From the NCBI RefSeq assembly GCF_001612615.1, contig NZ_BDAU01000014.1:124001-188000 (forward strand): a stretch of DNA of 64,000 nucleotides. Direction: 5' to 3'. Below are positions 20,501 through 32,500 of this stretch, piece after piece. Both the position numbers and the translations under genes were made by a program. Position 1 is the stretch's first letter, and the number at the start of each line of letters is the position of its first letter. The notes beneath the pieces are model-generated. The model had not been told where the DNA came from. It did no database searches and was given only the letters and a program-made list of their open reading frames with translations. This DNA comes from Nocardia amikacinitolerans NBRC 108937 (lineage in GTDB: Bacteria; Actinomycetota; Actinomycetes; Mycobacteriales; Mycobacteriaceae).

Positions 20501-23500
20501 TCCACCATGGCGGAGGTTTCGGACAGCGTCGAGGTCGACGGATCGGTGGGGTCGACGGACTGGTCGCCGGTTGTGGGTTCGGGGGCGACCTCGTCGGTGT
20601 CGGTTTCCGGAGTGGCAGGCGTATCACCCTGTGGCGCAGTGGGATCGGTCGGTTCGGCCGGATCGGTGCCGGGATCGGGGTCGATGCCGGAATCCGGGTC
20701 GCTGTCGGCCATCGAGCGGATGAACCAGATCGACTTGCCGCGGCCGTTCGCGAGCGGCGCGTAGTCCCAGGCGTCGGTCTGAGTGTGCAGGATCTGGATG
20801 CCGCGACCGCGTTCGTCGTAGGCCGCGGCGTCCTGCTTCTCGGCTTCGGTCCGCTCGGGCGCCGCCGGTGCTTCGTTGTCGCCGGCTTCGGCGGCGGCCA
20901 GCGCGTCCAGATCGAGATTCGCGATGGCGTCCTCGTCGACACCATCCAGGAACGCGTCGAGGTCGTCGCCCCGCAAAAGCTCCGGCTTCGCGCCGCCATC
21001 CCCGGCCTCCAGCGCATCCAAATCCAGATTCGCGATGGCATCCTCGTCCACACCATCCAAGAACGCGTCGAGGTCATCACCCTGCAAAAGCTCCGGCTTC
21101 GCGCCGCCATCCCCGGCCTCCAGCGCATCCAAATCCAGATTCGCGATGGCATCCTCATCGACACCATCCAAGAACGCATCGAGATCGTCACCCTGCAACA
21201 GCTCCGCCTCGGCGGCCCGCTTCGCGGCCGCCTCCTCCGCCAGGCGGCGCTCCTCCGCCGCCGCCACCCGTTCCTCCATCAGGTTGGCGTTCTCGCGGAT
21301 CGGGCCACTCGGCGGGTGGCTCGCGACATTGTCGATGCTTTGCACCACGAGTTGACCGGCACCGGGCAGTACGCGCAGCGTGACCCGCACGGGGCCGGTG
21401 CTGTGCTCCAGGGAGTTCGCGACCGCCTCGCTCGTCGCCACCCACACCATCTGGAGGTGCACGGGTGCGTCGGCGCTCCAACCGATGGCCGCGAGCTGAT
21501 CCCGCAGCCAGCGCCTCGCGATTCCGGCAGGACGGACGCGCTCGCTCCTGGCGTGGTCGTGTTCGTAGAGATCGTCGGGACGTTCGGTATCCGTGACCTC
21601 CTCGCCCACGGTCGTTTCCGCGTAGTGCCCGGGGTGCCCCTCGAACACCGCACCGGACTGGGCGAGCCACGGCAGGATCACCGATTCGTGCATTTCGACG
21701 AACGCGTCGGCGAGCCGAATCGGATCCGAACCCGGTTGGAAGGCCGGGTCTTTGGTGTCGACACCGGCGTAACCAAGATCTAGGTCCCGGTACCGCATCG
21801 AGGTGCCGTCCGCGCTACGGGTGAATTCCAGGGTGACCCCGCCCGTTCCGCCGCGCGCGAGATCGAGCGCCAACGTCACCGACAGCGTGTCGACCGGCCC
21901 GTCGGCGGTCTCCAGATGCCGCATGTTCACGCTCTCGACCCGCGTCGCGAAATGCGTTCCGGAGCCGGCCAACTGGGCCGCCTGCCCGCCCTCGCCGTCG
22001 AGGAGGTCGCCGACCGAGATGGTCGGGGTGCCAGCTGCCGACTCCGGATCCATCTGGGCGATGAGCGCACCGGTCCGGGTCTCCGGATCGACGGGATGAT
22101 CGGCGTTGGGCTGCAGCGGTTTTCCGTCGACGCCGTACCGGATCGCGGTCGTCGACACCACATCCGGGGTGAATTCGTTCCAGCGGTACGGGCGCCAAGC
22201 GCCGTTGTCGACGTTCGGGTCGCTCATCATGAGCCTGCCGCCTTCGCGGACCATGTTCCCGTTCTCGTCGACATTGGCCACGAGGACCATGTGGGCGACG
22301 TTGTCGTACCCGTAGGTCACGACGACCAGCGACGCGGTCATCGGATTCGCCGGGTCGGCCAGCTGGTGGGCGATCGTGTCCCGGTCCGGGTACACCCGCA
22401 GGCGGCCGCGCCCGTAGAACTCCGCCTCGTCGGCGCTGCGCCCGGCGAGTCCGGCGTTGTCGTCGGGCGGGTCGACATCCAGGCCCAGGTCGTCGTGGCC
22501 GGTGCGCAGCGCCACGTCGACACAGTTGCCGATATGCCCGTCGTACCAGGTGCCGCCCCACGGCTGGGCCGGTGACGGATCCAAGCGGTACAGCTCCTGC
22601 GGGTTCAGCTCATTCGAGATCAGCTCCGCGTTGCCGCGGCCCATGTCCTCCTCGAGCTCGATGATCCGGCCGCTCGCCGGATCCATCGGCATCCGCACGT
22701 TCGTGGAGTCCTGCGCCGTAGGATCCGACAGACCGGGCCGGTGCTCGTCGAAGGTGACCTCGTCGATCCGGCCCGCGGCGATCCGGCCGAAGTTGCGCAG
22801 CGCCTCGGTGGGATTCCCGGTGCGGGGGTCGTAGTCGAAGTAGCTGCTGAGCACCGCCGACTCGTGGAGACGGTATTCCTCGGCGGAGGAGATCTCCGCG
22901 GCCACCCGTTTGGCGCCGAAGGCCGCCGTCGCCGGATCCATGCCGGTGCCGTATCCGGTGTACCGGCCATTGGCGCCGGGAACGTCGGCGCCGAGCCAGG
23001 TCTCCTTGTCCCGGGAAGTTGCCGCGACATAGACATTTTCGGGATCGATGCCGGTTTCGGCGGCGTGCGTCAGCGGGAGGCCCGAGGAGCCTACGATCAC
23101 CAGATCGGTGACCTGGTCATCCGCGCCAGGGAGCGTCGACCACGCGGTGGCGACGATGAGCGAGCCCGCGCCGTCCAGGGCGAAGACGTGCATGTCCGGT
23201 GCCGGCGTGCTGCCCTGCGCGCGAACGGCGTTGATCGCCGCGAGATCCCGGGCGAGCAGCTGTCCGTCGGCGGTCACCGAGTCGCCGTAGCCGCGCCAGG
23301 CGATGACCGCGTACTCGCGGTCGGCATCCGCGAGGACAGCGGAGTCGAACAGCTGCGTCGCGTGAATCAGATTGTCCGGCACCGTGGTAGCCGTCACGTG
23401 CACGGTGTCCGGAGCCGAGACCATGGTGGACACCGAATCGGCGGTCTCGAGGTCGCCGAAGGTGACGACGCTGCGCACCTGTCCGTCCAGCGACGGCGCG

Positions 23501-26500
23501 TACGTCCGCAGGTTCACCGTGGGCGAGCCGGGGATATCGGCGCTGTTCGCTTCCATCTCCCGCAGGTCGAAATGCAGCTCCGACAACGCCTTCCGCAGTT
23601 TGGCGGCGCCGGGCGACAGATTCTCGCCCAAGGCCAGCAGCACGCGTCGGTCGTTGTCCATCAGGTCCCGGTTGACCTGAGCCCGCACCGGGTCGGGAAT
23701 GCCGTCGGCCTGGCCGATCTTGCGCGGCGCCAGTTCGATCAGCGCCGCCCGCTCGGAGGGGTCCAGTGCGTCCCACCACTGCCGATTACGGGTTGCGAGA
23801 TCGCCGGATTCGCCGAGCAGATCGGTGTAGTGCTCGGCGTGCAGCAGGATGCTCGCATCGGCGTCGGCACCCAAGCGAGACAGCGCGTTTCGGACCAGCG
23901 CCTGCTGGTCGGGTGTGCCCTCGGGCGGTGTCCACAGGGTGGGCGGAGCGCGGTCACCGTTCGCGTCCGGGTCGGTCACGCCGATCGCGAACTCCGGGTG
24001 CGCGGCCGGGTCGGCCGGGAATTCGCTGATGGGGCGCAACGGATTTCCGGCGCGATCGAAGGCGATGCCCGACATCGCCACCACGTCCGCCCCGGCCTCA
24101 CCCCGCACGAACGGCCGCCAAGCGCCGTTGTTGTCGTTCAGGTCCCGCACCATGATCTGGCCGCCCCGGTTGGCCATCACATAGGCGTGCGCGCCGACAC
24201 CGTTCGCGTCGGCGGCGGCATAGTGATCGACCATGATCGCGATCGACAGCGGATCGTCCGGATCCGCCAGGCGCGCGGCCACCTCGTTCCGGCTGCCGAA
24301 CGGCTGCAACCGTCCCTTCGCACGCGCTTCCAGCTGCGTACCGGTGCGCCCACCCAGCCCGGGCTCATCGGTGAACGATTGCGCGACAGCGCTGCCGGTT
24401 TCCGAGATCACCGTGTCGACAGCGTCATCCGCGCAGCGCTGCTGCGTTTCCGGTTCGGCGGACCGCTCCGGAACAATCTGCGGGGCACCACTTTCCGGAT
24501 CCACGAAGCCATGCTCACCGTCGGTGACCGACGGGTCGGCCGCGCCGCGCGGCACTCCCATGGCCGTGGGCCGCGTCGCTTGTTCGCCTGCCACGACGGT
24601 GGACGGCGGCACGTTCAGGTCCGCGCGGCCGGCGGCGGAGCCCGGCACGGCACCCTCGATCCGCAACTCGGCGACGATGCTGCGCACCGTCCCGCGCTGC
24701 AGGATCTCCAGTTCCGCCTGGGACATTCCCATCTGGGTCGCGACCTGCACGATCCGCTTGCCGTCGAGATAGCGCAGCTGGGCGAAGGTCTGGCCGGGAT
24801 CGCCGAGTCGGCCGATCGCCACCGTCAAGGCGTCGCGGTTGTTCCGCTGGGCCGCCCGCACGATGTCCAGCGCCGCGCCGGTGGGCAGGAACACCCCGGT
24901 CGACAGGATGTCGTGCAGGGCGAGTACGGCTTCGCGGCGTGCCTGGGCGAGCGGCCTCGGCCCCATTTCGGTGCGAAGCTCCTCGAAGGACGCACCCTCC
25001 AGATACCTGCGGGTGGCGAACGTCCCCGCACGCGTGGGCAACTGCTGGATTGCCCGTTCCAACATCGCGCGCTGGTGCCGGGCGTGCGCGGACAGGTAGG
25101 CGTCCAGCACCTCCGAATCGGGGTTCCCGGTCAGCAGCAACTCGCCCAGTAGCTTGATGATCGGCCCGAGCCGCCGCTCGACCTCGACGCCGGTGGCGCC
25201 GACCTCGGACCCGATCGCGTCGGTCGAAAGCGCACCCTCCAGCACGAGCAGCGTGATCTGCCGATCGACCGGACCCAGCGTGCTCGGACCGAGCACCAGC
25301 CGCGAAACCATGTCCGGCTGGTCATGGTAAACCTGCCGGACGAAGGACAGGTCGGTCGCCGCCTCGGCGATCCACTGCGCCAAGTCGGTGACGGCCGCGC
25401 TGTTGGTCCGCAACACGGAAGCGACGTCGACGCCGACGCGTTCGGCCACTTCCGCATACGGCGCCTGGTCGATCACCCGCAGGCGCACGATCTCCTGCTG
25501 CTCCGAATCCAGTCGCATGATCAGGACCTCGACCAAATCCGGCTCGGCACCAAGCGCGGCCTCGACGAGCGCGAGCGCGTCCGTGATGTCCACCGCTTCC
25601 TGGAGCGCCGAATTCGCCTCGGGCGCTGACGGCGCCTGGTCGGGAGCCGTCGTGTCCGGCGCGGGAACCGGGGTGGTGCCGTCCATGACCGCGGGCGCCG
25701 ATGGCGCCGACTCGGTGACCGGCTGGGCCGCCGCCGCAGGATGCTGTGGTGGCGCGGGCGAGACCGGAGCCGAGGATTCCAGCTCGGCCAGCGCCGCGGT
25801 GCGGCGGTTGGTGTCGTCGGCGGCGTCAACCAACGCGTCGAGTTCCAAGAAGCGCTCGGCGACCTCGGCGCTGTCCGCGTCGGCCTGGTTCATCAGGAAT
25901 CGCTCGACGCGGGTCGAATCCACCTGCCCGACAGCGATACCGAGCAGTTCGGCCAGAGTCGCGGCGGCTTCATCGCGCTCGGTGCGCAACTGCGTGAGTA
26001 CCCGCGAGTCCGGGCCGAGCTCGGCGGGATCGACCTCCAGTGTCTCGGCCAGATCGTCTCGGTTGGCCCTGGTCCGCTCGAGCTCGGCGCGCGCCCGCTC
26101 CGGATCGCTGGGCAGCGCTCGCGCGGTGTCGACGGAAGCCGTTGGCGCCGACTCGGCTACCGGTGCCGCGACGACGTCGGCACCGGGAATCCCAGCGAGC
26201 AGCGTGTCGGTGTCGGTGGCCCAGGCGATATTCGACGCGGTCAGCCAGTCGGACATCTGCCGATGCAGCTGGTGCAGTGCGGCGCCGGTCCGCAGCGGTT
26301 CGGAACCGAGATCGACGTCGGTGAGGCGGGCTCCGGCCGGGGTGAGCGACACCGTAACCCGACCGGGTTCACCGCGCACCGGATGCAGGTGCAGCCGCAC
26401 GTCCACCCCGCCGGCGGTGGTCGTGACATCGGCGACGTTCACCCAGAAGCCGTTGCCGTAACCGGCGAACAGCGATGTCGCGGTGGCCGCGTCGCCGACC

Positions 26501-29500
26501 AGCAACGCGTCGACGGTCGGCCCGTTCGCACCGGTCCAGACCGCGCCCTGGTTCTCCTGGTTGAAATCGACGCCGGACAGGTCGACGCCCAACCTCGTCA
26601 GCTCGTACCGCAGCTGCGCGGTGAACTTCGGATCGGCGTTGGCGTTGGAGAACGCCTGGGTGTACGGCTCGATGCTGATCACCCGGCCGTCGACGATATG
26701 CCAGATGCCGAAGCCCGCCGGTCCGGCGCCGGGATCGCCGAGGGTGCGGAACAGTTCGTAATGCGTGGCGGCGCTCGCGGTCCTGATCTCGCCTGGCGTG
26801 GCGCCGATGATGAACCGGTCACCGGTCGCGTGGCTGTTGTACAGCTGACCGGTCTCCGCGTCGATGAACCGCCCGTCCGCGTCGACCGCCAGCCGGGTGT
26901 ACACCACGCTCGCGACCGACGGCAGAACCTCCTCGAAATCGGTGTTCAGTTCGGCGATCTCGTAGGTCGGGCGGCTGGGCGCGGTGGCGGCGAGGGTGGC
27001 GTCCACCTGTGCCGGGGGCGGCGCGGCATCGGACCGCGTGGTCTCGGCGTTCCCGAGCAGGCCGTTGTAGAGGTCGGCGGCTTCCAGGACCCCGGCGTGG
27101 GTCAGCCAGTCGGTGTACAGCTCGAGCGTCTCGGGGGCGGTGTCCGGGTCGCCGGACAGGTCCCGTTGCTCCAGAACGGTTTCCAGCTCGGAGACCGGGG
27201 TGTTCAGCGCCCGTGCGAGCGCGTCGGCGAGGCGAGCGCATTCGGTGCGCAGCTCGGCCAGTCGCCGCGAATCCGCGGTCAACTCAGCAGGATCGACCGA
27301 CAGCATCTCAGCCATGTCGGACAGGTTTTCGCGGGCGGCCACCAGCTGGCCATCCCGGTCCGGTTCGGCTGCCGGGCTCGGCGGGAGCATCTCGGCACAC
27401 AGGTCCACGAACGCGGCCAGCTCGGACGATCCGGTCGCCGCGGCGGCGCGTCGCAGCTCGACCACGGAATCGCCGGAACTCCGTGCCGAGAAGTCGACCA
27501 GCTCGGCGACCGCCAGCAGCTCCGCCAGTTCCTGCTGCAAATGGGTATTCGTGTCTTGCAGACGCTGTCCGACCGTCGGGTCGAGCACCCCGGTGCGGAG
27601 CCCCTCGACCTGGAGTTCCTGAGTCGCGTTGTCCCACTGCATCCGGAGGCCGATCCATCGCCGCAACTCCGGCAACCGCCCTGCGTCCACCGCCCGCTGC
27701 CACGCCGCCGCATCCATGGCTCGCAGTTGTTCCTGCACCACATCCACGGCCTGCCGCAACAGCCCGGGCCGCTGCATCAGCTCCGGTTCCACACCGAGCA
27801 TTGCCGCCAATTCCGCGGTTGATGCTGCCGGTGCCGGATCCGCGTGCTGCTCGGACGCATTCGTGTTCAGTTGCTGCTGGCCATCCGTCGGCGCGACAGG
27901 TGGTGCGCCCTTCATGCCGTCCCAGTAGACGCCACCCAGGACAAGCTCACCGAGGTGCGGGTTGTCACCAGCGATGCGCACCAGTCGGCTCGGCGTCGGA
28001 TAACCGCTGGCCGGACCCGCGAGGTCGCGCTGAAGTTGTCGCAGGAGCAGCTGATCACGCGCCGTAGCGGTTTCGAGCAGCACCTCGATGCGTGCGGTCA
28101 GGAGGCCAACGGCCTGTTGCAGCAGCAGCGGGTTCCACTCGTAGCCGACACGAGCCCAGAAGATTCCACCGTCCGGTTCGCTTGCCGTCACCAGGACGCG
28201 GTCGGCTTGGTTGTGCAGGTACGCGGCATCCACCGCCTCGACGAAGGCCCTACCGAACCCTCGCCCCTGATACACCTCATCGAGATGCAGGTCGACGTGG
28301 TGCACGGTCACGGAGCCGTCGGACTCGAATCTGTAGGCCTCGGTCAACCCGCCGATCTCGTTGCCGGACTCGTCCACGACAGTCGCATGCACTTGAATGC
28401 CGTCAGCCAGGCGCCGCACCTCGAGGTCGGCCAGACTGTACGGGCCGTACTGCCGGGCAAGGCCACTCAGCATGCCCGCCAGCTCCACAGCACTCGCACC
28501 GTCGGCGGCGGCATCGAGCACATCGCGTAGCGAGGGCAGTGTCGGCTCTTGCGGGCTCGGCCGCGGCCCATCGGCCTCGGTGCCGCCATCGTCCCAACGC
28601 ACACCCCAGTGCGCGAGCCATGAGGTGAATCGTTGGTGGAAAGCGTTCAAGACCGCGCCGGTCCGCTCCGGCTCCTGGCCCAGTTGGACATCGGTGTACC
28701 GGCCGGTCATAGTGCCGCCGTCCGAGGTGACGGTCACCGTGATCCGCCCCGGCTCGCCGCGGACCGGGTGCAGGTCCAAGGTCATCTCGAACCCGCCGGG
28801 CACCGGTGACGCGGAATGTACCGACACCCAGAAGAAGTCGCCGTAGCCGCCGAACAGGCGACTCGGCTCGTGCTGGACCATATAGGTGACGTCGGCCAGG
28901 GATGGAATCGCGGCGCCATCCGCCCAGACCACGCCTTGGTTCTCCAGCACCGTGGAGCCGCCCGGGTAGTTCCAGAAGGGCACCGTCCGCAGATCCACAC
29001 CCATTCGGTGCAGCTCGAATCGAAGCTGCGCCACGAATTTCGGATCGTAGTTCGACTCGTGGAACACCAAGCTGAACGGCACGATCGAGACGAGCCGTCC
29101 GTCGACGATCTCGGCGACGCCGTAACCGCCGACGCCCTGCCCGGGATCCTCGTACGAGTCGTACGCATCCGAGTGCGTACCGTCCGGTGTAGTGCGGAAA
29201 TCGCCGGGAGCAGTGCCGATCACGAACGGATCGCCGCCCTCGCTGCGCGTGTTGTACAGCCGATTGTCCGGCCCACGGAACAGGCCGTCGGAGTCGACGG
29301 TGAGCGCCACGACCGTCGCATCGCCGATCGCGTCGTGTTCGCTCGGCAGCGCCCTCTCGTACTCGGGCTTGCTCGGCGCGTCGATATCGGAGCCTCGGAC
29401 GGGCGGTTCCGACTGCCGGTCGTCGGCGAGCGAGTTCGGGGTACTCGCGTCCTCCGTCGAGTGTTCTCCGACAGTCGTTTCCGCACCGCCGCCGAGATGC

Positions 29501-32500
29501 CCTGTGAAGACGACGCCCGCCGCCGTCAGCCAGGGCAGTACCACCGATTCGTGCGCGTCGGCCAGCGCGGTGGCGGCCCGCATCTGCCCTGCGCCAGGGT
29601 TCGGGTCCAGTTCGCCGAGATCTATCTCCGAGTACCGTGCCGTGACCCTGTTGCCGTCCACCGCGAGCAGCAGCGTCACCGTGCCGCGCCGACCACCCTG
29701 CGTGGTGAGCGCCAGAGATATCGAAAGGCCCTCGTCGGTCGTGCTGATCGCGGCGGGTCGCATGGCGAAGCCGGCCCTGTCGGCACGCAAGGCCGTGAGC
29801 GCCGAGACGCCCGCCTGTTCCAGCACCGCCCGCGGTGTCTTCGCGCCGAAGTAGACGTCGTCGGCGGGCGGTGCGGCGTTCGGGTCCGCGAACCGCGGGG
29901 ACAGCAGGATGGCCTGGCCGCCCTTGTACACCGTGGCCCAGAGTGCGACGGTTTGGTCGGTGCTGCCGCCGGTGAGGTGGGCCAGCGATACCTCGGTGGT
30001 GGTGGCGGCGCCGCCGCTGGTGAGCTGAGGGGTGCCGGTGGGGGCCGGTACATGGAACCATTCGCGGCCGTCGGGGTCGACCCGGTTCAGGATGACGGGT
30101 TTCCCGTTGAGTTCGAAAGTGTGTGTGCCGTCGGCGTTCTTACCGATGTAGGTGAGGGCGGCGACGTGGCCCATGGCGCCGTGGCGGTCGGCGGTGGCGC
30201 GCTGTTCGAAGAGTTTGGCGGTGGTGCCGGGGCCGGAGTCGAGCAGGCCGCGGATGAGGCGGGCGTGGGCGGTGGAGTCGGCGTCTGCGACGAAGCCCTG
30301 CACCGGTGCGCCGTTGAGCTCGGGGACGATATCGCTCCACAGCACACCCGCCAGCGACGGCTCGAGCAGATCGGCGTCGGTGACGGTGCTGCCCTGCGCC
30401 TGGTTGACGAACCGCGCGGCGACCCGCACGCAGTCGTTGTCGTGCTGGTCGAGGTAGTACCGGGTACGCGGGAAGGCGCCGTCGCCGTCGACTTCGACGG
30501 TGACCGACAGCACCTGCTCGCCTGCCCTGCCGGTGACGCGCGCCGAGACGTGCACGCCGCCGCGGGCCAGATCGTGGTCGTTGGTCGTGAAAGACCGGGT
30601 GGCGCGGTGGACGATGTCCTTCACCTCGGCCAGCGCCTGGTCGACCTTGGCCTCGGGCCAGCCGCCCATGATGGCGCGCAGCCTGCTGTCCACCCCGTCC
30701 AGGCCCTGCACGCCGTAGTAGAGCGGGAGCGAGAACTGGCGGGTGCGCGCCGGATCGTTGACGTTCGGGTCCAGCCCGGAGGTGAAGTCGAGCGGGTCGG
30801 CGCGGCGGCCGGTGAGGCGCTGCCAGAGCGTGCGCTTGCCGGGCAGATGCGGACGGTTGGCGTCCCAGTCGTATCCCGCCGCCTTGGCGGCCGCGTGCGC
30901 CTGATGCCCGGTCGCCTTCGGATTGCGCGCCAGGAACTCCGCTTCGAACAGCGCGCCCTCGAGGGCGATGATGTCCTCGCGCACCGGGTGTCCATCGATC
31001 AACCGGTTCCACATGCGGACGACGTCGGCGATCCGGTTGACCTCGGAATTGCGCAGCAGGTAGTCGCGCGCCCGGTTCAGGTTCCGCACCACCTCGTCGG
31101 GGGTGCGGGTGGTGCCCGCGTGATCACGCAGCCAGGTCGAGCCGTCGGACCGCTTGGGCATGTGCGTGCCCTTGGGGTCGCGCACCCACGCCTTGCCAGG
31201 ACCGCGCACCCAGCGCTTGGGGTCGCCGCCGGAGTAGGCGTCGGGGTTCGAGAGCGCGTTGTCGGCGATCCGCGCGAGCAGGCTGTCGTGCTCGTGCACG
31301 CGATTGTGTTCGAAGTCCGCGTAGGCGGCGTCGGTCTCCTGCTGAATCCGCTGGCGCGCGAGGTCGTTTGCGCGCCAGTCGGCGGCCAGGCTTTCCGGGA
31401 TGTCTACGCTCTCGCCGGTGAACGGATAGACCACCGTGCCGTCCAGCCGCCGCTGCTCGGAGTTCAGCGCGACCGGCGCCAGGTCGTCGCGGTGCAGCGA
31501 CTGCGGGTCGGGCTGGCCGTCGTCGAACCAGGCGTAGGTGCGGGTGCCACGCACCACCGGGACCAGGTGGATCCACTTGCCGTCGCGCACGGCCGGAATC
31601 CATTGCGTCACACCGGCCATGGCCTGAGCGACATGCGGATGCCGGTTCACGAAGTCCACCGACAGCGGCAGTTGGATCGACTGTCCGTGCGCGGTGTCGG
31701 CGGGCAGCCACTGGGTGGTGCGCAGGATGGTCTGGCCGATCCACGGACGGTTCTGGATGAAGTTCTTCGCCCACGGATGGGTCGGAATCCGTTGGAGGAT
31801 GCCGATGATCAGGATGCGGGCGTGGAACAGGTTGAGGCCGACATCCGAACTCCACGCGTTCACGCCCTCGGGGACGTTGTAGATCGTCGGTGAGAACGGC
31901 GGATTCTGCGGGAACAGGAACCCTGGAACCTCACCGGCCTCGAACTCGTGCAGCCCGGCCATGATCTTGTCGAAGGTCGGCACCATCGACACCTTGAACA
32001 GGAACGGCGGCTGCGGGTCGGTCCACTTCTCCTTCTCCCACTTACGCGGGTGCTTGGCCGGATCCCAGGAACCGGCACGCGCGGTGAGTTCGGCGTCGGT
32101 GGACGGCAAGGCCACCGACTGCTGGTAGGCGCCGTCGGCGTCGACTTCGATCCGACGGAACCGCACGTTCACCGGGATGACCGACGAATTCGCCATGCTC
32201 AGTCGCAGATTCAGGTCGGTCTGCGGCGGCAGCGCCGCGTGCAGGGCTTGGCGGTAGCTGTTGACATCGGTGTCGGTGCCGACGACAACCGTCTCGGTGT
32301 CGATCGCCGTCGGGCTGAGCGACGGCCGGACACCGACGCGCTCGGAGACCGGCAGCATCCCGAGGTCGTTCAGCGCGTCGAGCGCGGCCCGCCGCTCGGC
32401 GATCCGCTTGTCGAGGTATTCGGTGAGCTGGTTCTGTTCGGCTTCCAGCTGCCGGATCTGGTCGATCAGTGCGCGCAGCTGCTGGACCTGCTGGGCGCCC

